DNA of 64,000 bases from CAG-791 sp045130475 (GCA_045130475.1 JBGUPU010000041.1:1-64000), one strand, 5' to 3'. Shown: positions 24,881-34,102, numbered from the stretch's first letter. Program-made: numbers and translations. Notes: generated by a model not told the origin, from the sequence alone.

Positions 24881-25843
24881 TTATCCCATGATCGCGAGTG
24901 CGGTCTGCCCGACGTAGAGCATGCACATGAGGGCACCTTCTGCCCGGTTCAGACGCTTTCCGGTAGCGATAAAGACAAAACTCACCATGCTGATCAGGAT
25001 CAGGAAAAGAAGGTTGACAGTGAGTTCATAGGTGACAGGCAGGGGATTGAGGACAGCGGTTGTGCCGAGGATGAACATGATATTGAACAGGTTGGATCCC
25101 ACGACATTGCCCACGGCAAGACCGTTTTCATGCTTGCGGGATGCCACAATGGAGGTCACAAGCTCGGGGAGGGATGTGCCGACAGCCACGATCGTAAGGC
25201 CCACCAGTGTCTCAGACATTCCGAAAAAGTAAGCGATGCTCTTTGCCGAATTGACTACTGCCTGTCCGCCGCCGACAATGAGGGCGACCCCGACGACCAT
25301 GAGGAGGATGCACTTTTTGAGAGAAATATCTTCATAGACGGTTTCTTCCTCTGTCTGGCCGTGCATTGCGTCGCGCACCAGAAGGAACATATAGACTGCG
25401 AAGATGATCAGAAGGGCAAGGCCTTCCGGTCTGCTGATCATCCCGACAGTGCCGCCTGCTGCCTTGCCGGCCATGAGACCGCCGCCGAAGATAAGGACAA
25501 GGACTGTCATCAGGATAGAGAAGGGGAAATCTCTTTTGATGATCTCCGAGGAGACCGGCACAGGAGAGAAGAGGGCGCAGAAGCCCAGAACACAGAGCAG
25601 GTTAAACATATTGGAACCGACCACATTGCTGAGGGCGAGTTCATTGGAATGATTCAGAGCAGCAGTCGTGCTCACGGCAAGCTCCGGGGCGCTGGTGCCC
25701 AAGGCCACAATGGTGAGGCCGATGATCAGACTGGGCACATTGAATTTTTTTGCCAAGGAGGCACTGCCGTCCACGAACAGATCCGCGCCTTTGATCAGAG
25801 CGGCAAAACCAATGATCAGTACCAGAATGTTTACGAATATCAT
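24881..25843 (-). CDS. CaCA-family cation antiporter, likely a manganese exporter
   Basis: A 320-residue antiporter of the calcium/cation exchanger family (YrbG type) with about ten helices in two homologous halves. Each half carries the alpha-repeat: GLTIVALGTSAPELAVS near residue 45 and GLTIVAVGTSLPELVTS near residue 220, with GN(V)VGSN after each. YrbG-type proteins are usually called Ca2+/Na+ antiporters. A yybP-ykoY-like leader just upstream points instead to Mn2+-controlled export (inference). ATG 25843 is preferred to a TTG four codons upstream that is too close to GGAGG. Confidence 0.85.
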   Translation of the reverse strand: MIFVNILVLIIGFAALIKGADLFVDGSASLAKKFNVPSLIIGLTIVALGTSAPELAVSTTAALNHSNELALSNVVGSNMFNLLCVLGFCALFSPVPVSSEIIKRDFPFSILMTVLVLIFGGGLMAGKAAGGTVGMISRPEGLALLIIFAVYMFLLVRDAMHGQTEEETVYEDISLKKCILLMVVGVALIVGGGQAVVNSAKSIAYFFGMSETLVGLTIVAVGTSLPELVTSIVASRKHENGLAVGNVVGSNLFNIMFILGTTAVLNPLPVTYELTVNLLFLILISMVSFVFIATGKRLNRAEGALMCMLYVGQTALAIMG

Positions 25844-25872
25844 GATCCTCTTCAAACCTCCTATAACAGGTG

Positions 25873-25918
25873 AAAAAAAAAGAGACTTTTACCGCATTCA
25901 ACATGCAGTAAAAGTCTC
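25873..25918 (-). terminator. Riboswitch terminator hairpin before the antiporter
   Basis: On the minus strand GAGACTTTTAC pairs with GTAAAAGTCTC (25882-25918), followed by nine U residues (25873-25881). It lies 30 bases before the antiporter start. Its 5' arm includes the 3' strand of the aptamer's first stem, so only one of the two can form. Confidence 0.85.
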
Positions 25919-26007
25919 GCTTCTTGCCAACATATACCGGGGATTTTATTTCCCGTATTGACGAATATATGTCACACGAAATCGTGCAAGCTACTCCCGA
26001 TTACTTT
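25911..26007 (-). promoter_or_regulatory. yybP-ykoY-like manganese riboswitch aptamer
   Basis: Read on the minus strand, conserved pieces of the yybP-ykoY aptamer appear in order: AAAGTAATC then GGGAGTAGC, CGTCAATACG, CCCCGG, and TGTTGGCAAGA. The outer stem AAAGT/ACTTT closes the structure and competes with the terminator hairpin. Known aptamers of this class bind Mn2+ and turn on exporters. This predicts read-through into the antiporter when Mn2+ is high. The match is by eye against the known consensus. Confidence 0.8.
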
Positions 26008-26134
26008 CGAGATGGATATTACACTGATTTCTCTGAGATGTCTATCCGTTTTTTGCTGAAAAAAGTGTATTAATTTTAAGCCATTCAGACCGCATCGGCC
26101 GACAAGTCTTTCGGGTCCCGGAAGGTGTGCCCGG

Positions 26135-26560
26135 TCACACAAACTCGTACAGGTTCAGTCCTGTGACAGCCTCGTCATGACGGCGCCCCACCGTTCCGTC
26201 TATCCTGCGGACAAACATCTCGCAGGTTGCGGACAGACGGCATTCTGCCAGGTGTCCTCCGACCACCGAGAGATCCTCGCGGGCCAGATTGATGTGCAGG
26301 TGCAGATAGATCTCCCCGTCCTTTGTGGAGATGTTCCCGTGGAGAGAGGAGATTTCCAGGGGTTCATCAAAGGTCTTTTTATGAAACTCCCTTGATGAGA
26401 CGTCATAAAGGCCCACTACAGCGTGATCCGCTGCCCCGAGGGCATCCACGGAACCCAGTTTCATATTTTCTTTTTTGCAGAAAGCTGTCAGAGTGCTGAC
26501 GATCTCTTCGCCCCTGTCCATGCGGATAACATAAGTGTCCCCGAATTTTCGATAATCCAT
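26135..26560 (-). CDS. PPC/DUF296-domain protein
   Basis: A 141-residue protein made of one PPC (plant and prokaryote conserved, DUF296) domain. It includes YVIRMDRGEEIVSTL, ALGAADHAVVGLYD and the metal-binding HLHINLAREDLSVVGGHL (three histidines) typical of the family, which forms trimers. Bacterial members are of unknown function. The ATG at 26560 follows AAAGGAGTATAAA. It stands alone, in the same orientation as and upstream of the antiporter leader. Confidence 0.85.
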   Translation of the reverse strand: MDYRKFGDTYVIRMDRGEEIVSTLTAFCKKENMKLGSVDALGAADHAVVGLYDVSSREFHKKTFDEPLEISSLHGNISTKDGEIYLHLHINLAREDLSVVGGHLAECRLSATCEMFVRRIDGTVGRRHDEAVTGLNLYEFV

Positions 26561-26823
26561 TTTATACTCCTTTGCCGCTTCCCCGGAAGCGCATTCTCCC
26601 GGTACCACATCAAAAATATTCCTGTAACAATAGTATAGCATTTAATGAAAAGAATACGGAAGGGATATGAAGCTCCCCGTCCCATTGAAATCTTATCCGG
26701 GAAGGGATCGGGATCTCTTATCTCTTCAGCACTTCCTGATCCAGCATGCCTGACTTTCCGGAGCCATATGCAACTCATTATATATTACCCTCTTTGATTC
26801 TTCCATCTTTTATCCGGACAATA

Positions 26824-26832
26824 TGGTATAAT
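26824..26832 (+). promoter_or_regulatory. Extended -10 promoter of the lipoprotein gene
   Basis: TGGTATAAT with TATAAT at 26827-26832, about 70 bases before the lipoprotein ATG. No clear -35 is seen. Confidence 0.45.
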
Positions 26833-26901
26833 GTTTAACGGATTTACATTACGCCATCATTGGATGAAGTAACTGGATTACTGACAGGATGGGAGGAGAG
26901 A

Positions 26902-29412
26902 ATGAAAAAAGTATCGTCATTTTTGGCATTTCTGCTGATCCTGTGTCTGCTGGCAGGATGTTCCGGGGGAGCAGGGCAGGGAGCCGGAAGCACTCCTGCA
27001 GCCGGAGATGCCTCTCAGGATGCAGGAACGGAGGCGTCCGCATCGGAAACAATTGAACAGATCCCTGGAACGTATGTCAGCAGTGACGGATGGATCGTAG
27101 ACTATGATCCGGAACTCATAGAGATCGGGGAAGAAGACGAACACCGCGTAGAATTTCTCTACACCGGTGAGCAGGTAGGCGACAATTTCCTGTACATCGA
27201 ATATATTCCCGACAAACAGCCCCAGGAAGTCCTCACGGAACAGATCGAGGACTTCGACGAAGACGCCATAGAGCGGGAAGAAGGCTTTATCGGTCCCGAT
27301 CGCTGGTACTTTGGGGCATCCGTCGACGACAGTGATGACCTGCAGGTGACCATCGACTACAAGTCCATGGAATACAAGGACGGAGTGCTTCTGAGTGTCA
27401 TCCAGACCAGTCTGGCAACGGAAGGTGCTCTGGAATATCTCATGGATGATAGTTTTCATGATATAGTCAACTCCATGACGTTTAAAGACGCGGAGCCCCA
27501 GACCATGTTCTCCTATTATCCCGGTACCTACAAAAGGACTGCCGATGCAGAGGATGCTCCCGACACGGTCGTTTTGTACGAAGACCGTTCCGGATCCCTG
27601 CTGAGTGAAGACGGGGAAGATGAGACCATTGTGATCTGGACCAGCAATGAACTTCTGGGCAGAAATGAAGCCGTATCCTGGGAGTATACGATTGAAGGCA
27701 ATTATCTCTACCTCAATCTGGACGACGACTGGGTGGAATATGAAAAAGATGCGTCCATAGCACCGGAATTCGGCGGCAAGGCAGAAAGCTCCTCCGTAAA
27801 GGAGATGCTGGATCAGCAGTCCGAAAAAGCCCGGAATGATGCGGCAGCTTCTGTACAGGGGACACCCGCAGCTGACGCGGCTGTACAGGCTGCACCTGCA
27901 GCTGACGCGGCTGCAGAGGGAGCAACAGCAGCAGAGACAGCAGCTGCTGCTCAGGAAATCTCTGAAGAGGATGCGGAGAAATACGAAAAGGAAATCGAAG
28001 AGCTCTACACCAAGGACGGTCCCGGTACTCTCGGCCGCATCCACAAGATGCAGGCTTTCCTGATGGAGCTCGCCCTCCATGCCAAGACCAGGAATCCTGA
28101 TTTCAAGATTGTCGTACAGGGCGCGGAATATCTGGGCTTCAAGGACGGCAATATCAAAAACGAACTGGATCCGTCCATGATGGCGCTGATTGACGGCTGG
28201 GGAATTGAGAGCATGGTCGGCAAAGACTCCTCCATCCCGCCTAATTCCCTGCAAAGACCCTATATTGCTCTTTCCCAGGCAGGAAAATATATCTCCGATA
28301 CGACCGTTATTACATCTGAAGAAGATCTGGAAAACTATATTGCCAAGGCAAAAAGCTGGGGCGTTGTCCCCTTCCCCCGCATTGGCGGCGACCTGGCGCA
28401 GGAGCTCTATCCCGGAGAGCGCTGGGCTGACAATTTTGACTATTTCTGGGTAGAGGATCCCGAAAAGATCGGTCTGTCCGAGTATGTCGACGGCTCCCGC
28501 GATGTGGACAATCTCAAGGACGCGGGCACCTATCTCTACAATATCAACGGACGACCCTATGATAACTGGGATCTGTGGGATCAGGAGGAAGCGGTATTTG
28601 AAGAAGGAAGCGGAGACCGGACCCGGATCACGGATTCCTATGCCTGCGGCCTGCTGGTGCCCTCCGAAAACGGCTGCTATAAACCTGTCGGTGAAGATCC
28701 CGATGATGAAACCATCGCCGAGATCACCGATGAATACGGCGACCGCTGGGACTGGTGGTGGAGAAAAGAGGGTCTGTGCGAACATAACGGCAGGGAAACC
28801 TGGCTCGATGCCATCCGCAATTCAGACTATGATGTCGTCTATATCGATTCCTGTTACAACCACCGGGCAGGCCCGGACCAGCTGACTCCTCTGACCAGAG
28901 AGGAGGTGGAGAGCCTCAAGACAAAGCCGGACGGCGGACGCCGGCAGGTCCTTTCCTACCTCGCGATCGGGACTGCAGAGCAGAATCGCTGGTACTGCCA
29001 GGATGACTGGAAATGGCACGATCCGACCAATCTCAACTCCTCTTACAGCATGAAGACCGGCGAGGTCCAGTGGATCGGAAACCGCTCCTATTACATTCCT
29101 TTCGAAGCGACCGAGACAGGCGGGGAGGCAGAAGGAGACCCCATCCCCACATGGCTGGCTTTCAGCTTCGGCTATGATTATCCCGAGGAATCCGTTGTAC
29201 AGTGGTGGCACAAGGACTGGCGCGACATCATTATCAACGGCGGCGGGAAATATTCCAATATCGCCACCGGAGACAATACCTCCTCTATTGACAGGATCCT
29301 GGACCAGGGATTCGACGGCGTCTATCTGGACAACGCGGATTCCAGCTGGGACGATGCGTGGTTCTGCTATGAAGATTACTGGGAGGAGCGCGGAGGCATC
29401 CCGACCGAATAA
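26902..29412 (+). CDS. Large lipoprotein with C-terminal GH114-like domain
   Basis: An 836-residue lipoprotein: signal with lipobox LLAGC (Cys20), an acidic N-terminal region (about 50-330) holding two lipocalin-like strands sets, an Ala-rich linker (about 310-350), then a TIM-barrel related to endo-alpha-1,4-polygalactosaminidase (GH114) and TM1410 proteins. The C-terminal part shows VLSYLAIGTAEQNRWY, PTWLAFSFGYDYPEE, VVQWWHKDWRDII and GFDGVYLDNADS. GH114 enzymes cut galactosaminogalactan; here a surface polysaccharide is likely. The ATG at 26902 follows GGGAGGAGAGA. It is transcribed alone. Confidence 0.78.
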   Translation: MKKVSSFLAFLLILCLLAGCSGGAGQGAGSTPAAGDASQDAGTEASASETIEQIPGTYVSSDGWIVDYDPELIEIGEEDEHRVEFLYTGEQVGDNFLYIEYIPDKQPQEVLTEQIEDFDEDAIEREEGFIGPDRWYFGASVDDSDDLQVTIDYKSMEYKDGVLLSVIQTSLATEGALEYLMDDSFHDIVNSMTFKDAEPQTMFSYYPGTYKRTADAEDAPDTVVLYEDRSGSLLSEDGEDETIVIWTSNELLGRNEAVSWEYTIEGNYLYLNLDDDWVEYEKDASIAPEFGGKAESSSVKEMLDQQSEKARNDAAASVQGTPAADAAVQAAPAADAAAEGATAAETAAAAQEISEEDAEKYEKEIEELYTKDGPGTLGRIHKMQAFLMELALHAKTRNPDFKIVVQGAEYLGFKDGNIKNELDPSMMALIDGWGIESMVGKDSSIPPNSLQRPYIALSQAGKYISDTTVITSEEDLENYIAKAKSWGVVPFPRIGGDLAQELYPGERWADNFDYFWVEDPEKIGLSEYVDGSRDVDNLKDAGTYLYNINGRPYDNWDLWDQEEAVFEEGSGDRTRITDSYACGLLVPSENGCYKPVGEDPDDETIAEITDEYGDRWDWWWRKEGLCEHNGRETWLDAIRNSDYDVVYIDSCYNHRAGPDQLTPLTREEVESLKTKPDGGRRQVLSYLAIGTAEQNRWYCQDDWKWHDPTNLNSSYSMKTGEVQWIGNRSYYIPFEATETGGEAEGDPIPTWLAFSFGYDYPEESVVQWWHKDWRDIIINGGGKYSNIATGDNTSSIDRILDQGFDGVYLDNADSSWDDAWFCYEDYWEERGGIPTE

Positions 29413-29529
29413 AAATCACGCATATACGGCTATATGTCTAAACGTGTGTACGTCTATACGGCAAAGATCCCTGAAAAAATGCGGCAGGTCAGTCATCTGT
29501 CCTTCCTGCGCGGAAAATGCATAATTTGT

Positions 29530-29557
29530 TTGCAATAAACATTGTTATGGCTATAAT
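29530..29557 (+). promoter_or_regulatory. Promoter of the aldolase gene
   Basis: TTGCAA (29530-29535), 16 bases, TATAAT (29552-29557). The aldolase ATG is 85 bases further, with ribosome binding site AAGGGGGAT. Confidence 0.7.
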
Positions 29558-29641
29558 AAAACTATGTAGTATGCAAACTATACACGAAATATTGCAGCAA
29601 CAATTAGTTTTCGCGCGCACTAAAGGACAAGGGGGATAATT

Positions 29642-30484
29642 ATGCTCGTTACTCTGAAGGAACTACTGGCTATCGCTGAGGCTGAGAACAAGGCCATCGG
29701 CTCTTTTACCTGCCCCAATATGGAAATCGCAATGGGAACCATCAAGGCGGCAGAGGAGATGAATTCTCCTATCATCATTCAGATCGCTGAGGGACGTCTG
29801 AAACATACTCCTCTGGATATGATCGGACCCCTGATGGTACAGGCTGCCAAGGATGCAAGCGTGAAGATCGCCGTTCATCTGGATCACGGTCTTACCGCGG
29901 AAAAAGCGGCAGAAGCTCTGGGATATGGTTTTACCTCCATTATGTTTGACGGATCCCACTATTCCCTGCAGGGAAACATTGACAAGACCAACGAGGTCGC
30001 CCGCCTGGCGCGCGCAGCCGGCGCCTCTGTGGAAGCTGAGCTGGGAACCATCGGCGGCAAGGAAGCTACCGAGCGCGAGGAGGTCTCCAAGTATACAGAT
30101 GTTGAAGAGGCCAGGACCTTTGCGGCCAACGCCGACATCGATGCACTGGCAGTGGCCATCGGCAACGCCCACGGCCATTACAAGGGAATCCCCAAGCTGA
30201 ACTTCGAGCGCCTGACAGAGCTGAAAGAGGCAGTGGGACTTCCTCTGGTCCTTCACGGCGGTTCCGGCATCTCCGATGAGGACTTCCGCAAGGCCATCAC
30301 TCTCGGCGTCCGCAAGATCAACATTGCGACCGCCAGCATGGATGCATGCATTAACTGTGCAGGTGCCTACATGGCCCAGCCCGGTGAGCACGACTACTAC
30401 GGCTTCAATGAAGCGATCGTCCAGGGCGTCTATGAGAACGTCAAGCACTGCATCAAGGTCTTCAACAACAAAGAGCCCCTGTAA
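29642..30484 (+). CDS. fba: Class II fructose-bisphosphate aldolase-type enzyme
   Basis: A 280-residue class II (zinc) ketose-bisphosphate aldolase, normal length. The zinc and catalytic motifs are present: HLDHG (near residue 82), the SVEAELGTIGG glutamate segment, IGNAHGHYKG and LHGGSGIS. The substrate may be fructose-1,6-bisphosphate or tagatose- or inositol-derived phosphates (GatY/IolJ relatives); the sequence alone does not decide. The codon use is strongly biased toward C-ending codons, as in highly expressed genes, which favours the glycolytic role. A strong promoter and terminator make it a single-gene unit. Confidence 0.88.
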   Translation: MLVTLKELLAIAEAENKAIGSFTCPNMEIAMGTIKAAEEMNSPIIIQIAEGRLKHTPLDMIGPLMVQAAKDASVKIAVHLDHGLTAEKAAEALGYGFTSIMFDGSHYSLQGNIDKTNEVARLARAAGASVEAELGTIGGKEATEREEVSKYTDVEEARTFAANADIDALAVAIGNAHGHYKGIPKLNFERLTELKEAVGLPLVLHGGSGISDEDFRKAITLGVRKINIATASMDACINCAGAYMAQPGEHDYYGFNEAIVQGVYENVKHCIKVFNNKEPL

Positions 30485-30527
30485 ACCATACACAAACCCA
30501 ATTTCATTTGATACTGCCGCATAATAC

Positions 30528-30575
30528 CGCCCGGAATGGCTGCTTCCCGAATCAGTCATTCCGGGCGTCTGTTTT
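30528..30575 (+). terminator. Rho-independent terminator
   Basis: CGCCCGGAATG (30528-30538) pairs perfectly with CATTCCGGGCG (30557-30567), then TCTGTTTT. It ends the aldolase transcript. Confidence 0.88.
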
Positions 30576-30759
30576 GCCTGAGGGGCAGGCGGTATTTCGG
30601 CATTTCAAGAGAATTACAGACTCTCAATACGCTGTTTCAGCAGTTTCTTTTATTCTTCATGTAGAGTATAGTTTAAGTAGAACTGAGCAATTTATCCACG
30701 GCCGGTGCAGTATTAATAATATGTAGTATGTGTATTATCGGGAAGGAGTCGGATAATTT

Positions 30760-31413
30760 ATGAAGCAGAATGCGAATCGTATTTATATTGCTGTGACGGC
30801 AGCTGCCCTGGTGATTGCCGCGGTCCTGCTCCTGAGCTATGGGATCAGCAGGAGGGCGGAAAAGGAAGAAGCAGCGCAGACCGTCACATCTGTCACGGAA
30901 AAAGAAAAAAAGGATAAGGTGCTGATCTCCACCAGCTCCGAGACGATCCGGTCCGGCCTTGCCAACATGGGAGTCCTGATCACGCAGGAGTACTATTTTA
31001 CCCAATTAGAGACCTACACCAAGGAGAAGAATATTTTCATCATCATTCCTTCTTCCTCAGGTTTTATGTACAGCTATGACGGGGCTGTGATGGCGGGAGT
31101 GGACTTTGAGAAGATCGGCGTTGAAACCGATGAAGACAGGAAGATCGTCAAAGTAGACATGCCTCCTTCGGAGATCCAGGCGGTCACGATCGACAGAGAT
31201 ACCTTCAAGATCTATTCCGAAAAAGAATCCATCTGGAACCCTCTGAAGCTGGAGGATTACAATATCTCGCTCGCCGAGTTTGAGGACGCGGCCAGAGAGA
31301 AGGCTCTTGAGAGCGGTATTCTGGAGAGGTCGGATCAGCAGGCACAGAAGCTGGTGAGTGAATTTATTGTCAGTCTTCCGAACACATCCGGATACGCTGT
31401 TGAGTTTCAGTAA
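30760..31413 (+). CDS. DUF4230 protein
   Basis: A 217-residue protein with one N-terminal membrane anchor (about residues 8-28) and an outward DUF4230 domain. It is recognisable from SGLANMGVLITQEYYFTQLETY, SGFMYSYDGAVMAGVDFEKI and PPSEIQAVTIDRDTFKIYSE. The function of DUF4230 is unknown. The next gene, a membrane protein, follows by 15 bases, and together they appear to be a two-gene unit. GGAAGGAGTCGGATAATTT precedes the ATG. Confidence 0.82.
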   Translation: MKQNANRIYIAVTAAALVIAAVLLLSYGISRRAEKEEAAQTVTSVTEKEKKDKVLISTSSETIRSGLANMGVLITQEYYFTQLETYTKEKNIFIIIPSSSGFMYSYDGAVMAGVDFEKIGVETDEDRKIVKVDMPPSEIQAVTIDRDTFKIYSEKESIWNPLKLEDYNISLAEFEDAAREKALESGILERSDQQAQKLVSEFIVSLPNTSGYAVEFQ

Positions 31414-31428
31414 AGGGAGGGAAACACA

Positions 31429-32196
31429 GTGAATTACAAAAAAGCGATGAAAGTTGCCTTGATTGTTCTGCTGGCTGTTCTGTCCATCACCATCATCGCG
31501 CCGTGGGCAGCAAATCCGAAGAATCATAAGCACTCCATAGAGCAGACAGAGGACAAGATCTCGTCGGTCATGACTCTCTCGGGAGGCGCCGCAGCCACGT
31601 CGGCGACACTGTCTCTCCTTCCGGGAGACATGTGCACACCACTGGCGGATCAGCTGGCGGATCTGGCCAAATATTTCCTCCTGATCCTGAGTGCCCTCTA
31701 CCTTGAGAAATTCCTGATCAGCCTTTCGGGCTACATCACTTTTTCCTGCCTGATACCCATTGCCTGTCTGTTTGTATGTTATGCTATTATCTCGGGAAAA
31801 CAAAGATTTAAAGGAACAGCGGCAAAAATCGCGATCATAGGGATCATTCTTTTCATGATCGTTCCGGCAAGTGTCATGCTCTCCGATAAGGTCTACCAGA
31901 CCCAGGCTGCAACGGTCAACGAGACAATCGAAGAGTACAATGCACTGGAGATCGAGGGAGATTCCGGCGGCGGATTTTTCAATGAGATCACGAGCATCAC
32001 GACGGAGACCATCGACAACATTACTTCCTTTTTGGATAATCTGCTCGAGTCCCTCGCGGTGATGATTGTGACGGCCTGTGTGATCCCGCTTCTGGTATTC
32101 TTCTTCCTGGTCTGGCTGGTCAAGGTGATTTTCTCGGCCAATATCCTGGTCCTTGACAACTCTTCGATCGAAGCGATCGCGGACAAGCTGCAATAA
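31429..32196 (+). CDS. Membrane protein paired with DUF4230
   Basis: A 255-residue protein with a signal-anchor (residues 7-25), three or four central helices (about 77-120 and 135-150), a hydrophilic loop (about 155-200) and a final membrane helix (about 205-235). It starts with GTG after GGGAGGG. I do not recognise a named family. The close spacing to the DUF4230 gene suggests that both act in the same membrane complex. Confidence 0.65.
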   Translation: MNYKKAMKVALIVLLAVLSITIIAPWAANPKNHKHSIEQTEDKISSVMTLSGGAAATSATLSLLPGDMCTPLADQLADLAKYFLLILSALYLEKFLISLSGYITFSCLIPIACLFVCYAIISGKQRFKGTAAKIAIIGIILFMIVPASVMLSDKVYQTQAATVNETIEEYNALEIEGDSGGGFFNEITSITTETIDNITSFLDNLLESLAVMIVTACVIPLLVFFFLVWLVKVIFSANILVLDNSSIEAIADKLQ

Positions 32197-32290
32197 TTGG
32201 GACTGTGCGAATTTAGTTCATTGTTGTATACTTAAAGGTAATGCAGATACAGCAGTGATTGATCAACAGGCGGCGTATGGAGGTAAGGTT

Positions 32291-33415
32291 ATGAACGGGC
32301 TGGCAGCTTTTGTGGATGCGATATTGGAATATGAGAATAAAGCGAAAGCCATTCATGTTTTTGAAGAGGATCAGAAACTGCCTTCAGGGGAGATCCTGGA
32401 AGAGGTGTGTCAGATCCTCCTCAACGTCAGCTGCATGCGCGAGGAGGGAAGATTTCCTTCCCTCAGAGTATGTTTCGTAGATCCGGATTCAGACCTGCTC
32501 CATGCCTATCTCTATTCGCATGTCCTTCTGTTCAACAATCCGATGGAATTTAATACCAGGAATCTCCACAGGCTCGCCCCTGCTCTGAATCCGGTAATGA
32601 GTTATCTGGTCCTGGACGTCAGTGAGAGGCCTTTTAAGGCGATCGGCATCATAGCCTCCTACACGACCTGGGAAAAAATCCTGACAAGGGAGCTTACAAC
32701 CGGTAACCGGATGCCCAGAATTCCCAACATTCTGGTGAGCGGTCCGGGGGAACTGGATGCATGTTACGGAGAAACGTCCATTGTCAATTATTTTGCCGGC
32801 CGGTGCAATTTCTTCCGCACAAATACTTTCTCCTCGACACTGATCGCCGAGGCACTCTCTAAGGATACGCATGTGCCTGAGAAAGAGCGGCTGCAGCTGC
32901 TGCATATGATCCTGTGGCGCGTGTCCAACTACGCGCACGGAGCTGCGATCCTGATCGTTCCTGATTCAGATGCCTGTAAGGAATTTATTGACCTGAAATA
33001 TCAATTGACCAGTCCCTATCTGTTCGACGATGAATACGGACTGGATATCCATTCCCTGAAGGCCCGCGAAAAAGATCTCGTCACTTATGCGGATTTTATC
33101 GCAAAGCTCACATCCGTTGACGGCTCGGTCCTTCTCACAAAGGACTACGACCTTCTGGGCTTCGGCGCCGAGACCCTGGTGGATAAGATGGACAGCAAGC
33201 ATCCAGAGCTCTGCTTTGTGGGTTATGACGATACAGTAGACAGGTTCAGACAGTTCAAGGATCATGGAATGCGGCACAGAGCTGCCTACCGCTTCTGCAG
33301 CGCCGTGGAGGGAAGTGTAGCCATCGTCGTATCCCAGGATCGTTCGATCGAAGCCTGTACAAAACACAACGGCAAGGTCTATGTCTACGACAATGTCTCA
33401 CTGCCGATGAGTTAA
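32291..33415 (+). CDS. DAC-like nucleotide-binding sensor protein (DACNV type)
   Basis: A 374-residue soluble protein. The C-terminal third matches the diadenylate-cyclase (DisA_N/DAC) fold: VDGSVLLTKDYDLLGFGAETL (near residue 276) in place of the catalytic DGA motif, and GMRHRAAYRFCSAVEGSVAIVVSQD (near 327) holding the RHR motif. The Ala-to-Ser change and different loops suggest a nucleotide-binding sensor of the DACNV type rather than a cyclic-di-AMP synthase. The N-terminal 250 residues are not recognised. ATG 32291 follows GGAGGTAAGGTT. The cytidylate-kinase-like gene follows by 33 bases. Confidence 0.68.
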   Translation: MNGLAAFVDAILEYENKAKAIHVFEEDQKLPSGEILEEVCQILLNVSCMREEGRFPSLRVCFVDPDSDLLHAYLYSHVLLFNNPMEFNTRNLHRLAPALNPVMSYLVLDVSERPFKAIGIIASYTTWEKILTRELTTGNRMPRIPNILVSGPGELDACYGETSIVNYFAGRCNFFRTNTFSSTLIAEALSKDTHVPEKERLQLLHMILWRVSNYAHGAAILIVPDSDACKEFIDLKYQLTSPYLFDDEYGLDIHSLKAREKDLVTYADFIAKLTSVDGSVLLTKDYDLLGFGAETLVDKMDSKHPELCFVGYDDTVDRFRQFKDHGMRHRAAYRFCSAVEGSVAIVVSQDRSIEACTKHNGKVYVYDNVSLPMS

Positions 33416-33448
33416 GGCCTTCCCGGATCAAAAAAGAGGAGGAACATC

Positions 33449-34042
33449 ATGGTAGACAGCATCATTACGATCAGCAGAGAATATGGTTCCGGAGGACGTG
33501 AGGTCGGAGAGAAGCTGGCCGAACGCCTGGGGATCCCCTTTTATGACAGGGAGATCATCACGATGCTGGCAAAGGAGAGCGGTCTGAGCGAGGATGTGGT
33601 CCGCAACTGGGCGGAGAAGGATATCTCCGGCCTGCTCTACGGCATCAATGCTGCCAGAGGGATCATTCCGATTCCTGACAGGATCTTCGGAGCCAGGAGA
33701 ACAGTCCTCAATGAGATCGCCGACAAGGGAAGCTGTGTCATCGTGGGAACCTGCAGTGATTACATCCTGAAAGACCGTAAAAACCTGAAGAGCTTTTTCA
33801 TCTACGCGCCCAGGGCACTGCGCGAAAAACGGTGTACGGAAGTGTACGGGGATGACCTCAAGGCCTATCCCAACCTGATCAAGCGCAAAGATGAAGAAAG
33901 AAGGGAGTACTACAGTCACTTCACAAGTTATAAGTTCGGTGACCACACCAACTATGATGCCTGCTTCAACACTGCCATGGGTATAGACCGCGTTGTCGAC
34001 ATCATGGAATTTATAGTAAAAAGTGATAAATCAGGGGAATGA
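33449..34042 (+). CDS. Cytidylate-kinase-like protein
   Basis: A 197-residue P-loop protein of the cytidylate-kinase-like family: the start ITISREYGSGGREVGEKLAERLGIPFYDREII holds the atypical P-loop GSGGREVG. Lid residues are EKRC and RKDEERREYYSHF. These proteins are near-ubiquitous in Clostridia beside other genes and their substrate is unknown; they are not the canonical Cmk. AAGAGGAGGAACATC precedes the ATG. It may be co-transcribed with the DAC-like gene, and a terminator follows. Confidence 0.85.
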   Translation: MVDSIITISREYGSGGREVGEKLAERLGIPFYDREIITMLAKESGLSEDVVRNWAEKDISGLLYGINAARGIIPIPDRIFGARRTVLNEIADKGSCVIVGTCSDYILKDRKNLKSFFIYAPRALREKRCTEVYGDDLKAYPNLIKRKDEERREYYSHFTSYKFGDHTNYDACFNTAMGIDRVVDIMEFIVKSDKSGE

Positions 34043-34102
34043 AACGAGATCAGGGGAGTCAGAGGGATAAAACCCGGGACACCCCGGCAATAGAATCGAA
34101 AA

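Noticed and set aside
26917..28785. 622-codon minus-strand open frame opposite the lipoprotein gene
   Set aside because: No ribosome binding site or domain; it mirrors the plus-strand gene with a lipobox and GH114-like end.
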